From Trichoplusia ni (Eukaryota; Arthropoda; Insecta; Lepidoptera; Noctuidae), in the NCBI RefSeq assembly GCF_003590095.1, contig NC_039480.1, forward strand, positions 14,981,328 through 15,045,327: 64,000 bases of DNA, read 5' to 3'. The notes below the pieces were generated by a model. The model was not told where the DNA came from, ran no database searches, and saw only the letters and a list, made by a program, of their open reading frames with translations. The position numbers and the translations under genes are program-made. Shown one piece after another: positions 25,601 through 36,901 of the stretch; within the stretch, counting starts at the first letter, position 1; each line of letters starts with the position of its first letter.

Positions 25601-28600
25601 ATTTTGCAAGGCCTTCAGTTTAATATGTACTCGCCTTTGTAGGCTATAATTCAGCGTCCATTGTTCGATTCTGCTAGGAATTTAATTACGTCCAAAGGCG
25701 TTTACACACTGCATTAATTACGGTTCGGCCAGTTTTGTTATTTGCCATCCACATTCATCAACTTCACAATCACATGTGTTGTTTCCGAAGTAGTTACTTA
25801 CAAGAGTATCTAACACAATCTAGAATTTATTTCTTGGCGGATTGATACCGACCTGAAAAACGTAATGGAATCGGCATGGATCAAAATAGTAGAAGAAGAT
25901 TAACTGTCATGGGGAAAATTTCGAGTATTAATGGCCTATCCCCAGATATACGCTAAGGCCATTGTTTTATTTTTCAGCTATACGCAAGGAATGAGTGATC
26001 TCTTGGCTCCAGTGCTTTGCGAGATCAAATGCGAGGCGGAAGCTTTTTGGTGCTTCGTTGGTCTGATGCAAAGGGCTATATTTGTATGCACACCTACTGA
26101 CAACGACATGGATAATAACCTAGTAAGTTCACTCCTTGTTTCGTTATTGATTACGCAAAAACTTTCGAGTTTAGTGATACTGCTGTGATGTCATTAGGTA
26201 CCTAATTGAGTATGCTAAGTTTCTAAGCGGGGACTTTAACTACTTATCGGTTGGGGTGATGAAACAATAGGGTTGGTTAGATAATATTGAAGTAATAACG
26301 GTATTCAATAAATCCCATCGTTTATACACAATAATGGGTGTACAGGCTTTATTGTGGTTGGGTACCATTAAATCTAGTCCCGTTTATTAGCCATTTCACA
26401 GTGTATATTAGATACTTACATAAATAAGACTGGTTTAAAGCAGGATTTAATTAAATTGACAAGTACAATGCTGAATTGTGTGTAAGCTTCAATAATGAAT
26501 CCGTGTTTTTATCTTATCAGCTTGTATTAAGGATCAGAGAAGTGTAATCAATACTAATACGACATGACGCAGATACACCTACGTTTATTTTTTCAGAGCT
26601 ACCTACGCGAATTGATTAGGATAATGTTGCCACATTTTTACAAACAATTGGAGAAACATGTTGATGCTATGGAATTGCTTTTCTGTCACCGTTGGATATT
26701 ACTGTAAGTTTTTTATTGAGAATTATTGTGATTTTTTAAAATTAGTTCTATAAGTTTAAATTTGGATCCTGATTCTAGATCTTATTCGTATAAATGCAAT
26801 CACTTGTATGAATTAGACATAGGCATTTGTCGAAAAAGATCTAATACTTATTTAAGACAAATATGCGACTCAAGGGATAAAGGCAAAAAATATTATTCTA
26901 ATGTATGTTTTAATTATTTATCTGTTAAATATTTACAAGTTAAAAAACAAAAAATTATCTGTTGGACAAAAAGATTTTTACTTTTAAGCCCAGTCGTCAT
27001 CCCTATTCTTTCCTACCTTTATCCAATTAAGACAGTTTCAACACTCGTTATAACTTTTTATTACATCGTAGGACAGCCCCTTTACAAAACAACTTTAATC
27101 CACTGATTGTAATAGAATTGTCCCAAAAGTTCGATCCCTTGTAAATAAAAAACTTTCAGCCATAAATATTCTCTATGTGAAACATTGGTTGTTTTGCCCA
27201 TGGAACGATAAGTTTAATGAAAAGCTATTTTATATAGCAAAGTTTTATTTAATGAACCGGTTAATTTTGTAGGCAGAATAAATAAATAGAGCTGTAGTTT
27301 GAAATATTATTCTGGACCAAATCGAAACAGGTTGTGATTAGCGTCAATGCCTTAGCTTGCTTGACCAAATAAGACTTGTTACTTGACTCACTCATTCGTA
27401 ACTAGATCTTAACGTATGAAATAGAATGATAGAAACGTGCTCTGTGGCTTTAGAAGAGGACTTTCTTTAGTAATGGACCGCAAAGAGCTGAAGATTTTGT
27501 TATTGAAAAATCGTCGTATCCTAAATACCAATGTTTGGACAAAGTATTTCGCTCGCTTAATGATAAAAGGACGACGGTACAAATCCAAGCGATAAAACAA
27601 AACAACTTCTTGTCCCATTTCAGTCCTTTGACAGTCTTTGTCTTTTATTAAAACGACCGCGGGAGGTTTTACAAACATTCAAGTAACAAGCACAAGACAC
27701 TCATATTTAGACAAAATTTCGGGGAGTTCTTATGCGTTCCTTGGGAGGGGTTCGAATCCGCGACTCGGCGTGCGTTAGCTTTAGCGTACCAATACGACTC
27801 GACTATCCACCTAATTATTTCAGCTCAGTTTTTTAACAAGTTCGCGATCTTATTGCTTACCTCGATCTTTCCAGATGCTTCAAACGGGAGTTCACCGAGG
27901 CAGTAGCGCTTCGCATGTGGGAGGCCTGTTGGGCTAACTACCAGACGGACTACTTCCACCTGTTCTTATGCTTGGCCATCATTGCTGTGTACGCCGATGA
28001 CGTCATAGCCCAAGACCTCAATACAGACGAGATGTTGCTGCATTTTAGCTCCTTAGGTAAGTTTTTATAACTGTCTAATAGCCCTCGTAGTCAATTATAC
28101 GTTTAGATAGATTCGGTGAAAAGGGAATTTGAAGTGTTGATTTTAATATGTCTTCATATGTGCTAATATTTTATCTCTAAGTTCTGAGGAACTTAGCAAA
28201 AGATGAACAATTATATCAAACTTCTAAAAATATCTTAGCAAAAAAGAAATAAGAATATAATGTGCCTGTACTAGTCCTACTTAAAGTGCGAGATATGGTC
28301 GTATCGTATCACCGAGGTAAGTTTATGGTAGTAAGTGAGAAAGTAAAGAGCCCATTTAAACTTACCTCGGTCATACGAAGTCGAGAGAGAGATAAGCCTT
28401 TTTCCTGAAAATGATGAACTGAAGACTTCTAAAAAGACCCTTCTAAAATGTTTCAGCGATGTACATGGACGGCCGGCTCATACTGCGCAAAGCGAGAGGT
28501 CTCCTCCATCAGTTCCGTCAACTGGTCCGGATCCCCTGCACCCTCGTCGGCATGTGCCAGCGATGTGGACCAGGGATATGGGACTCGACCCACAGGCCCA

Positions 28601-28650
28601 GCGTCGAATGCACCGGAGCCCACGACTTCTGCAAGTACGCGGTACAATAA
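19664..28650 (+). CDS. TBC1D16: TBC1D16-type Rab GTPase-activating protein
   Basis: GTPase-activating protein; in vertebrates this family acts on endosomal Rabs. Coding exons: 19664-20541, 24811-25007, 25090-25591, 25978-26122, 26597-26703, 27875-28056, 28457-28650 (2205 nt with stop, 734 residues; human about 767). All phases agree. The N-terminus has the family block EILFCKNNVCVHPP followed by HHPGYLTV. Residues about 100-290 are Ser-rich and poorly conserved. VDLSQMRSLRLFF and SRESQYKILHFHHGGLD start the conserved C-terminal half. The TBC domain (about 415-645) carries the IxxDxxR arginine finger (IEKDVVR, Arg about 492) and the YxQ glutamine finger (YTQG, Gln about 529), so it should be catalytically competent. 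The C-terminus has CQRCGPGIWDS and further cysteines. The start is the ATG at 19664: the frame is open only back to 19637, with no earlier ATG. Confidence 0.95.
21745..21949 (-). mobile_element. 5'-truncated non-LTR retrotransposon 3' end with target-site duplication
   Basis: Read on the minus strand it encodes the tail of a LINE ORF (RRRGRPRMRWRDELDAY, then WMAKAIDRTEW) ending at a stop (21762-21760), followed by a poly-A tract (poly-T at 21745-21759 on plus). The nine bases TATCAGAAT flank it at 21736-21744 and 21950-21958, a clear target-site duplication. I recognise the tail from lepidopteran LINEs, probably RTE-like; the clade is uncertain. The insert is dead on arrival. Confidence 0.8.
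23980..24127. mobile_element. MITE, copy 2 of 2
   Basis: Same family as 9603-9743. The left end aggcccgatttttcaatcgt and right end cgattgaaaaatcggccctt are inverted repeats of more than 30 bp. Compared with copy 1 it carries an extra run (atattatattc) in the middle. It is intronic in TBC1D16. Confidence 0.8.
28311..28371. repeat. Inverted repeat with perfect 15-bp arms
   Basis: The arms accgaggtaagttta (28311-28325) and taaacttacctcggt (28357-28371) are exact reverse complements around a 31-nt spacer. They sit in the last TBC1D16 intron, about 85 bp before the terminal exon. The left arm contains a strong donor-like gaggtaagt on the sense strand that is not used in my model. Confidence 0.6.
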
Positions 28651-29278
28651 TGGGGAAAGTATCTTCAGTTTATGTGAGCAGAAATAATGCTTCAAGAAAT
28701 TTGGTTTTCGAAGTGCTGGTATTATATTCGGATGCGTTTATGAGGAAAACAAATATCTCTGGTAAAACATGGGTAGATATAGCATCTACCTATAGATAGA
28801 TCTAGGATAGGTTATTTATTTTGATTGCAAATGAAAGGGATACTGGTGACCTGCTACCACCGCTTGATGTAAGCTTGTGCAACTGTGGAAGCGAAACGGA
28901 GCACTAAATATAGAGTGTTGTTTCTCTTCTTCAATTGCAAGAGTTCAAGAGGTGGTGTAAGGCACTTTGCTATCCAAAAATTAAACTGGACGGTATTTTA
29001 CATCAACAAAGAAATCGAATGCGTAGAGCTTTTGAGTCATTGGCTTACTAGAAAATCCCTAATCAGTATTTAATAGTTTAGTAAGTTTCGGTTTTGATTT
29101 TTGTGCTTACTTGGCACAGTACCATATAATTTGCCATATAGTTTCGTTATTTATTTTTAAATGGTTAAGATAGATAGAAATACCTAGTTAGTTTTACAAG
29201 AATTGCAAAAAAGCTCTACTTTTAAGAAGTGTAGTATAGAACAGTAATTATTTACACAATAGTGCTTCTTTTTTAATA

Positions 29279-29420
29279 ACAGTTTACTTACGCGTCTTAT
29301 CGAGATTGTTCGACCAGTTTTGCTCACGAACTGCCTCAGCTCATGATTAATTAAGGATTTATCAGGATCAGTTGGGGCAGAAAAATACTAGTCGAAAAAT
29401 ACGCGTGAGTACCGTTATCA
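29279..29420. repeat. Decayed inverted-repeat element related to 40886-41147
   Basis: The outer ends gtttacttacgcgtcttatc and tacgcgtgagtaccgttat are inverted with respect to each other. The centre has ctcatgattaattaagga. The same ordered blocks (tttactcacgcgtatttatc, ctcatgattaggga, acgcgtgagtataccgtta) occur in the well-preserved foldback at 40886-41147, so this is an older relative. Confidence 0.5.
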
Positions 29421-30653
29421 AATAATTATTTACACAACGTTTCTATATTTACCGATATGTTGTCTTCTAATGTATCTAAGTAAAATAGCATGATTCCTGT
29501 TAGAAAGTTGCAAAGTATGCGTAAATTAAATAAAAGAATCACGTTTTCTTTAAAGACCTATTTACGTAATGCGAAAAGGTTTTCGCGTAAATGTGAAAAT
29601 AACTGTGTATGTGTCATTCATGCTTTTGTACAAATATGCTAATCCTATTGAAATGACAACTGTATTGTTGTTCTAGTTCTCTGGTAACAGTCTTTTGTAA
29701 CTTACAGGCTGTATGAGAAAAGAAAATTGTGTTTAAATGACATTCACAAATACATTATGCTTTAGAAAAATGAATCTTACTAGGCATATGAGTGCTATGA
29801 GCAACCTTTGCTACGCTTGCCTTAAAACAATAGCTGTTCATTCTCTGGTCAAAAAACACAAAAGCTTTGCATATTACTAAAAAAAGTATACGTATAATAG
29901 TGCATTTAAACAAGTGCACATCGTACAAATATTTTACAAGTACAAATTATAATCAGTATTATGATACAAAATTAAAAAGAACGCGTCAATGGTTGGATTT
30001 TCACAAATGGTCGGGTATTTCGGATTTGGCCAGAACATATCAAATTGGTAACGAAATATGTTCTTAATAAAATTATCAACAAAATTAAAATTACTTATTA
30101 CCGTCATCACTAACATTAGGTGAACGTTGTACCTGTTTTACTTATAAAATAGTACCTGGATTGTCTAGGGCCATTTCATATCAGTCACACATAAAGATCA
30201 AAAATGTTTGAGAAACTCTGTAATATAAATATGTGAGTATATTTATAGATGTCATTATTACCTATTTATAGTATACATAGATGACATCTTTATTCGTTAC
30301 GATTTTGCTAAATATTTACCGGCAGCGTTTGATTAGTCTAAAATATAATATCCAGTTAAACTAGGTTTAATTGTAAAATTAAATTGTTACTATAAATATA
30401 TGCTTATTGTTGTAAATGTATATCAATCTCTTTGGCAGTGTTGTATGTACCTGTACCTATACTTCTTATATGTAAGTAATACGCACGTCTTATTATGAAC
30501 TATTCGATCTCATATTTTACACTTCCAAGATAAAGAATGAATGTGAAAAGACAGCTTTTTTTCCGTGATAATGTTTGTTGAGTTACCTACTGGCAAATAA
30601 AAATCCTACTTAATTTTCCGTTTATTTTCAGACTACTTGCTTAATTAGCTAAA

Positions 30654-30818
30654 GGATCTAGACAGACGGACCGCATTTCAACTGGAATCAAACTGCAAAT
30701 TGCAGTCAGCGTGCGATCGGATTGAACGTTTGATTTACAGTTCTATTGCAGTCTGCTGCATTCAAACTGCAATTTACGGTTAGATTACAGTTGAAATGCC
30801 GTCCGCCAATCTAGAGCC
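30654..30818. mobile_element. MITE with about 35-bp terminal inverted repeats
   Basis: The left end (ggatctagacagacggaccg, then catttcaactggaatc) and right end (gattacagttgaaatgccgt, then ccgccaatctagagcc) are inverted repeats. The ends are flanked by TAAA on both sides, a possible target duplication. The interior is also partly self-complementary (aaactgcaaattgcagt and ctgcaatttacggtt). No ORF. Confidence 0.7.
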
Positions 30819-31980
30819 TAAAACAAATAGTTGACTAGTAATTTCACATACGTTTTAAGGTCGCAAAATAATATTATATTGTCAGTAGAAACATTGTACA
30901 AATTCGAGTATTATTAAATTTGTTGGACGTTAAATAGCAAGCAACTTAATACGTAAAATCAATATCAAAAGTGAATGTTAATTCTTAACAAACTTGTTTA
31001 ATATATTAGATATATTTACACCCTATAGATATACAGGCTCCCTTGTAAAAAGGTCCTTGATAATATCATAAACTATAGAATGTAAAATATGTTTACACTG
31101 TTTCGATGCTTGACTGTAACGCATACCGGTAATCTATATTATTATTTGCCTATCAAGATGCGGTGGCGTGTCGAGCCAAGTTCAAGTAAAAGATATGACT
31201 TGTACACACGGATTAGCCAAGTCAGACCTTAGGCTACAATATGTACATTTTAAAAATTTATGAGAAGTATTGGTATTTATGTTTTTATAACAAAAATTCA
31301 GGGCTGACAGTTGAACTTGGCATCCATTTAGGTTTGACATCTTTCGTTGTTGAAATCAGCAATCATGGCGTTATATGGTGTAATACATTAAGGTAGCTAA
31401 TAGTTAGGATGGTGTTAGTGTCAAAGGATGGATGGATTGGACAGCCAATAACTAATATTCTTTTCAGCCTAATTAAAGGCTCAATTCCACTTTTTGTCAG
31501 ATCTATCTCTTTTGTACTACAAAACATTAGGTTAACGCTTATTAAGACACTAATGACACTCTTTTACAAAAAAGATCGTTTCTATGTATTCTCTTTTAAT
31601 TGTACTTGACCGCAAATTATGTATATCTAGGTAATATTTAGAATAAAAATAATGTTATTGAGAATAAAGTAATATACCTACCACTTATGTATATGAGGCT
31701 ACAGAATATTTTAAATGTTTTATTTTCGCATATTGTGAATTGTTACGCGTACTGTGATAAATATTGATCTGCTTGTATTATATTGTGTAAATGTTGATAA
31801 AATTGATGTAATGAACTTAATGTATTGAGGAATAGGAATCATATCTATTTAGAAATAAATGTACAAGCATTCCATAGTGTTTTATTAAGTCGATAGTATT
31901 TTCCCTGGCTCTGTCCGCATATACACAATATCAACTTTCTGTGCTATTTTGTTAGGGGTGGAAAGCTTATGACATATCCA

Positions 31981-32170
31981 GGCATGGCAGGGAATGGCAT
32001 TGGTCTCTGTACCAAACCCGCTGTGTGCAACGTGTTGCGGGTTCGACCTCCATGAAGAACAAGCGTTTATGTGACCCAGGTATGCCTTAAGCCTGGAAGT
32101 CTTGTGTATGCGACTTGCCCCCCCCGCGACACAAAGAATAGAAATAAGTCGCGGGGTCGTTTAAAAAAAA
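31981..32170 (+). mobile_element. SINE-like repeat copy
   Basis: It has a box-B-like gcgggttcgacctcc followed by gaacaagcgtttatgtgacc, then a cccccgcgacacaaagaata tail block and a terminal A-run (32163-32170). The order fits the tRNA-derived SINE family at 16604-16804, though the head is more diverged. Confidence 0.55.
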
Positions 32171-32236
32171 CGTGCGTAGTCAATGTAATTTCGTAATTCA
32201 GCATGTGTGTTGTTTAGGTTTATTACAAACCTACAA

Positions 32237-32480
32237 ATATTATGTGTCCATCATGGGCCTAGCCTTTTCCCAACTATATTGGGGTCGGGTTCCAGTCAAG
32301 CCGATTCCGTAAAGTACCAGTAAGGAGCGACTACCTATCTGAACTCCTCAACCCAGTTACCTGGACAACACGATTGTTACACGTCGTTACAGTTACCTGT
32401 AACGACTTTCAAAGATGTATATGTATAATGATGATGTAATTACAGCCGGGACCAACAATTTAACGTGTCTTCCGAAACAC
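32237..32480 (+). repeat. Interspersed repeat common in Lepidoptera
   Basis: It contains the ordered blocks tttcccaactatattggggt, gagcgactacctatctgaac, cctcaacccagttacctgga, cagccgggaccaacaattta and cgtgtcttccgaaacac. I recall this arrangement as very abundant in moth and butterfly genomes. I cannot name the class. A reverse fragment is present at 8517-8622. Confidence 0.6.
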
Positions 32481-32610
32481 GAAACAATACATGTATTATG
32501 TATATATTTAGGCAATAATTCAAATAATGTTAGGTAATTAGAAAATATCACAAATATTTCAATAAAATGCATCGGAACGTGATGTCAACTTTGACGTCTA
32601 CCCGGTAGAA

Positions 32611-32641
32611 AACTGTCACGGTAGACTCTACCGTGACAGTT
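32611..32641. repeat. Perfect palindrome, 15-bp arms, 1-nt centre
   Basis: The bases aactgtcacggtaga, a single c, then tctaccgtgacagtt form an exact palindrome. A partial third copy of the core (cccggtagaaaactgtc) lies directly upstream. It could be the fused ends of a deleted inverted-repeat element. Confidence 0.7.
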
Positions 32642-33740
32642 TACGTAACCTAAAAACTTCCTAACGGCGTTCTTGTTTCCAAATGATATAAAATGAATAA
32701 CAAAAATTATTATCTTACACTGTGATTCGGCGCAACTTGATAATTTATTAAAACCTTTCTTTTAAGGGTACTACTTACAGCCCATTTATCGGCTTCCTGG
32801 ATATTAAAGACACGATTGTATTTAGTTCATATAAATTCAGAAACCAACATTTAAATAAGTTTCAGTTACAGTTAATTTCAGTTACAGAACAGATTACTTA
32901 ATTTCATCATATACCTACACGGTTTGATAAAATATAGTAAGAAGGTAGGTATTGGTATAATTGGTTTATTTTTATCGTAGCCTGTAAGAATGAAATTGCT
33001 ATATAGATAATTAATCAAAGATAGTGACATGATAAGTGTGGATTTAAGATGACAGTGCAGATTATTAACATTTGAATGAAAGTGGCTGTCATGTGTAGGT
33101 TACATGAGAGAGGTCACTGTACGGCGTAGTGCGTCGTCTTGCTTCCACAACTGCAACAGTTTTATTTTAACAGGTATCCCTAGATCCACTGACCACTCAC
33201 TGGCTACAATAGTAGTTGCCACGTACGGGTCATCCAGTACTAATCTGGCCCGGAAAATTGGCTATAGAACGTACTGAATGAATACTCAGTCGAGTATCGA
33301 CATTCATATCTTGAAAAAAAAGGATTAAATAAGGATTTCGGATATAGTCAAGGTTTAGCTTTTCTGGTAATTTAATTAATTAATCATTTATTTCAAATTT
33401 CAATACAATCCATAAACAGTACCAAAAGACATAATAATCACAATAATCACATATTTAAACAATTTAGTCAATAAGAAAGTTAATATAAAGTATATTTATA
33501 AATTTTTGAATGTAGTGAATACCTACTAATTTAGAAGTTTTAAAAGGCGTAGTTTTTTAAGTTCTTAATGATTTGTGAGAACGACGTTGTATCATTCAAC
33601 TTGTACGTTCGTATTGTGCGATCGTGTTCACGTCTATATTCCATGCGGTGCAAAGTAATTGAATAGAAGTTATCAAACGTGATATTACACATTTTGGCGA
33701 CTTGTGTTTGTAGAAAATTTATAAATAATATATCTTGTTA

Positions 33741-33746
33741 GATAAG
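33741..33746 (+). promoter_or_regulatory. GATA-type motif upstream of MDR copy 1
   Basis: GATAAG inside agataagattgta, 128 bp before the chosen ATG. The 11 bases agataagattg plus t recur upstream of copy 2. The WGATAR consensus is bound by GATA factors, which drive many gut genes in insects; the regulator is inferred only. Confidence 0.35.
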
Positions 33747-33868
33747 ATTGTAGGCAACACCTGTTTTCAACACAGACTTTTTGTTATCAACGTGACTCGA
33801 TGATTTTCATTTACTTTGCAGTATATTTGTTTACATCATTCACTACGGACGCGACCCATGTCTTAACC

Positions 33869-34900
33869 ATGGGCAGTTTACCGAAAACAATGCGAGCTGT
33901 CGGCCTCTATAAATATTTACCGATAACTGATGCCAGCAGCCTCCTTGACATTGAAGTGGGAATACCGAGTGTTGGGAAATCAGACGTTTTGGTTGAAGTC
34001 AAAGCGACGTCAGTCAATCCTATTGATACCAAGCAACGCGCTCCGAAGCCGATTGTAGAAGCTACACCTCGTATATTGGGATGGGACGGAGCTGGAGTCG
34101 TCGTCGCGAAGGGCGACAGCGCAGACCTGTTCAATGTCGGCGACGAAGTGTTTTTTACCGGTGACGTGAGAAGAAACGGCTCCAACGCGCAATATATGGC
34201 AGTAGACCAGTTCCTAGTCGGCAAGAAACCTAAGAATTTGTCGTTTGAGCAAGCTGCAGCAGTACCGCTCACTGCGCTGACTGCAGTCGAGACCATTTTT
34301 GACCGCATGTTAATATCAGAGAAGGACAAAGGCAAGTCTTTTCTGGTGATCAACAGCGCCGGAGGAGTCGGGTCCATAGCCACGCAGGTCGGCCGGAACC
34401 TGGGACTGAAGGTGATCGGAACAGCGTCACGCCCCGAAACTGAAGCATTTACTCTAGAACATGGAGCAGATGTAGTACTTAACCACAGCAAAGACCTGTT
34501 ACCCCAGCTGGAAGCTCATGGTTTAAAAGATGGAGTTGACTTTATTTTGGTAAATTATGATCCTGCTCCATATTGGAACACTTTAATGGCCGCAATAAAA
34601 GCTCAGGGTACGATATGTCTGATTGTCGATAGCAGTGCCCCAGTAGATATAAGACCCTTAAAAGACAAAAGCATCACTCTGGTATCAGAAATGATGTTGA
34701 CTAGGGTGAAATATAATACCGATGATAAGAGAAGGCAGTACGAGATTTTGAAAGAAGTATCAGAATGGCTGGAAGAAGGGAAGTTGAAGAGTGCATTGAC
34801 GAAGACGATGAGCCCGATCAATGCGGCGAACTTGCTAGAGGCTCATAGACTGATCGAAGACAAACACATGATTGGAAAGTTGGTTTTATCAGGATTTTAG
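33869..34900 (+). CDS. MDR-superfamily quinone-oxidoreductase-like enzyme, copy 1 (bacterial-type family)
   Basis: Predicted NAD(P)H-dependent reductase of the medium-chain dehydrogenase family; the substrate is unknown. 343 codons in one uninterrupted frame. Domain order: N-terminal GroES-like fold (KSDVLVEVKATSVNPID, LGWDGAGVV, GDEVFFTGD), then a Rossmann fold with the cofactor loop NSAGGVGSIATQVGRNLGL (about residues 163-181) and a C-terminal return to the catalytic fold. LGWDGAGVV stands where zinc alcohol dehydrogenases have GHE, so catalytic zinc is unlikely despite the family name 'zinc-type alcohol dehydrogenase-like'. The frame is open to an earlier ATG at 33800, but ttactttgcag ending at 33821 looks like a splice acceptor and the paralogue starts at the equivalent of 33869, so I chose that start. 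ATTAAA at 34984-34989 is a possible poly-A signal. Confidence 0.88.
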   Translation: MGSLPKTMRAVGLYKYLPITDASSLLDIEVGIPSVGKSDVLVEVKATSVNPIDTKQRAPKPIVEATPRILGWDGAGVVVAKGDSADLFNVGDEVFFTGDVRRNGSNAQYMAVDQFLVGKKPKNLSFEQAAAVPLTALTAVETIFDRMLISEKDKGKSFLVINSAGGVGSIATQVGRNLGLKVIGTASRPETEAFTLEHGADVVLNHSKDLLPQLEAHGLKDGVDFILVNYDPAPYWNTLMAAIKAQGTICLIVDSSAPVDIRPLKDKSITLVSEMMLTRVKYNTDDKRRQYEILKEVSEWLEEGKLKSALTKTMSPINAANLLEAHRLIEDKHMIGKLVLSGF

Positions 34901-36901
34901 GAAGTTCTGTAGTCCTTAAACCTGATTACTCTGATTAGTATACTTTGTAAAGCAATACATAACGCAGATTCTAGGTTTTACGATTAAATATTGAAATCTC
35001 AACTTGTTAGTTTTTTTTTCTTGGAAATAATTTTACCTGGTTATAAATCCACCATACGATAAGATGCTGCAATATGCAGCTGACCTTGTTAGGAACTTGG
35101 ACATTTACACTATAGAATACTGCGCATGTGATTTGTATATTGGTGAAACCTCTATGCGTAGGTACACGAGTAAAAGTCCAAAGTTCGGGAGCCGTTAAAA
35201 AAATAAGATAGCGCATAATATTGTGTACAGGGGGCCAAGATACGCCGCAGGGGCAAAAGGGGTATCAAGCGTCTGGCCACGATTAAACTATCTAAATTCA
35301 CGGGTCACAGTCACAGACCCGGAGCAGGTTTCGTTAAACATTTGAAAGTCATTTACCTACAGCTCAAAATTCAAAACAGGCATATTAATTAGAAATTGGT
35401 ACTATTGGTTAAGCATAAACGAATAGCCATATACAATGCTTGTTCCTAAGTGTATAGGTAAGTAGTAATGAAGAAAGAAATGCTCTGAGATATTGCGACA
35501 TTCTCATGATTATTGCAGACCCAAGTTTAAAATAATAGGTATAGCTGGCGGCGCGGGCGCAATATAAATATTTACGCGGACCGGACCGGCACGAGCCGGC
35601 GAGCGAGAGATAGAGAATTAAGAAGCCTATCTCTGTCTTACTTCGCGGGAACTTCTGTTTGGACTTTGGATATTTATTTAATTATATGCTGAGTTATACT
35701 TATACTTGTTAAAACCGTATCGTTGTACATATTTACCACTAAGCAAGATAAAAGTATATTACATAATAACGCAATATGGTAGAATCATCTATACTGTTTA
35801 ATATTCGAAAATGATAACGTCACGGAAAGTCAAGGTCAACCGCCGAATTTAGATATAAAGCTTGGTGTGTACCGAGTTATCAGTTTATATTTTTCGTTTA
35901 ATGGTGATAACTGTAAACAGTGTTAACTGATGCAATTTTCATTCATATTGCATTGTTATGCCTTAATATAAAAAAGTAGGTTTGTTTCAGGAATCGTACC
36001 TACCACGTTGTTTAAGTCAGATCGATGCATAGATAATACATATTAATAGGTAGGCTGGTAGATCGATGATAACTTTACACGGCTCAGCGGGATTGTCCGA
36101 AAGGGTTATTGCGACCCCGGTACACAAAGGGGATAAAAGTGGGAGGATTTTAGTCCGTTATTCTGAGGCTCTTCTCTGATTTACTCAAAGCGGACTGATT
36201 CGTATTCCTATCTGGATAAAGAAGTACCTACTTTACGGAACGTCAATAAGTTCTGTAGGTTTAATTAATAAGACGTGATTTGAAAGTAGAACGTAATTTT
36301 ACTTTAAAATAATTTACTGGCTACGTTTAAATAAAATTGCTAGACCCAAAAGTATCTATCACTTATAGAAGCCACCTGTCGAGGGGAGTTTTAACAGTTG
36401 CATGCTCAAGATAAGCGCGTAGTCGGGGCACTAGCCTAGAAGGGTGTTTAACGTGTCTATTGCAAACAATTTTTAAGAAATGGTAACGTATCTACGGAAT
36501 CAAGCGTTTATTAAAATTTAAAAAACTATCGAATACGCTATTTATAGTGCTCGCGGGGCCTCCGATTGTAAATATAATCTAAATGTTTAACGCCATGTGT
36601 TTTGCGCTGATTGTGGCCCAGCCTTAGCTGCTTGCTACGACCGCGACGTTGTTATTGGTTCAGCGTTTTCTGGTTGATATGTTCACAGTAGTGTAGCATT
36701 ATTTGTAGGTTAAAGCGTATCTGTGTGTTGGGCGACCACCAGGATTTTGTTAATAATACTTGTAATGCTCAAAAGGTGTATATTGTATGGTGTTCAGATA
36801 AGATTGTGATTTTGACTCGTCACGAAGCGATATAAAGTGCGTTAATTGAGAATTAAAGTTCAGTAACGTTTCTCGCAGCTAACGATATAGACGCGTCTAG
36901 A
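34901..36901. other. Intergenic region between the MDR paralogues
   Basis: No gene is recognised. Features of note are a short GC-rich patch at 35545-35640 (ggcggcgcgggcgc, gaccggaccggcacgagccg, then gagagatag facing cctatctct) and the putative copy-2 promoter with its GATA motif. The rest is AT-rich and unremarkable. Confidence 0.6.
36797..36802 (+). promoter_or_regulatory. GATA-type motif upstream of MDR copy 2
   Basis: GATAAG inside cagataagattgtg, 105 bp before the ATG, shared with copy 1 in otherwise dissimilar upstream sequence. Confidence 0.35.

Larger units (their letters stand above)
28651..33868 (+). other. TBC1D16 3' flank and intergenic region before the MDR pair
   Basis: No conserved coding region is seen. 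The TBC1D16 3' UTR may be long: aaataaatg near 31853-31861, followed by a GT-rich stretch, is a reasonable polyadenylation signal. Repeats recognised: an old inverted element (29279-29420), a MITE (30654-30818), a SINE-like copy (31981-32170), an interspersed repeat (32237-32480) and a short palindrome (32611-32641). The remainder shows nothing recognisable. Confidence 0.6.

Noticed and set aside
26762..27106. 114-codon open frame after TBC1D16 exon 26597-26703
   Set aside because: It is in an intron, AT-rich, Lys/Tyr/Ile-biased and without similarity; the exon donor at 26704 and acceptor before 27875 skip it in phase.
33800..33868. 23-residue hydrophobic N-terminal extension of MDR copy 1 as a signal or membrane anchor
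   Set aside because: The paralogue starts at the position of 33869, and a likely splice acceptor lies at 33821 inside the extension, so it is probably not translated. Not fully excluded.
33907..34502. Long minus-strand frames over both MDR genes (33907-34491 and 36853-37524)
   Set aside because: They are antisense shadows: both are conserved only because the sense genes are paralogues, and neither has recognisable similarity.
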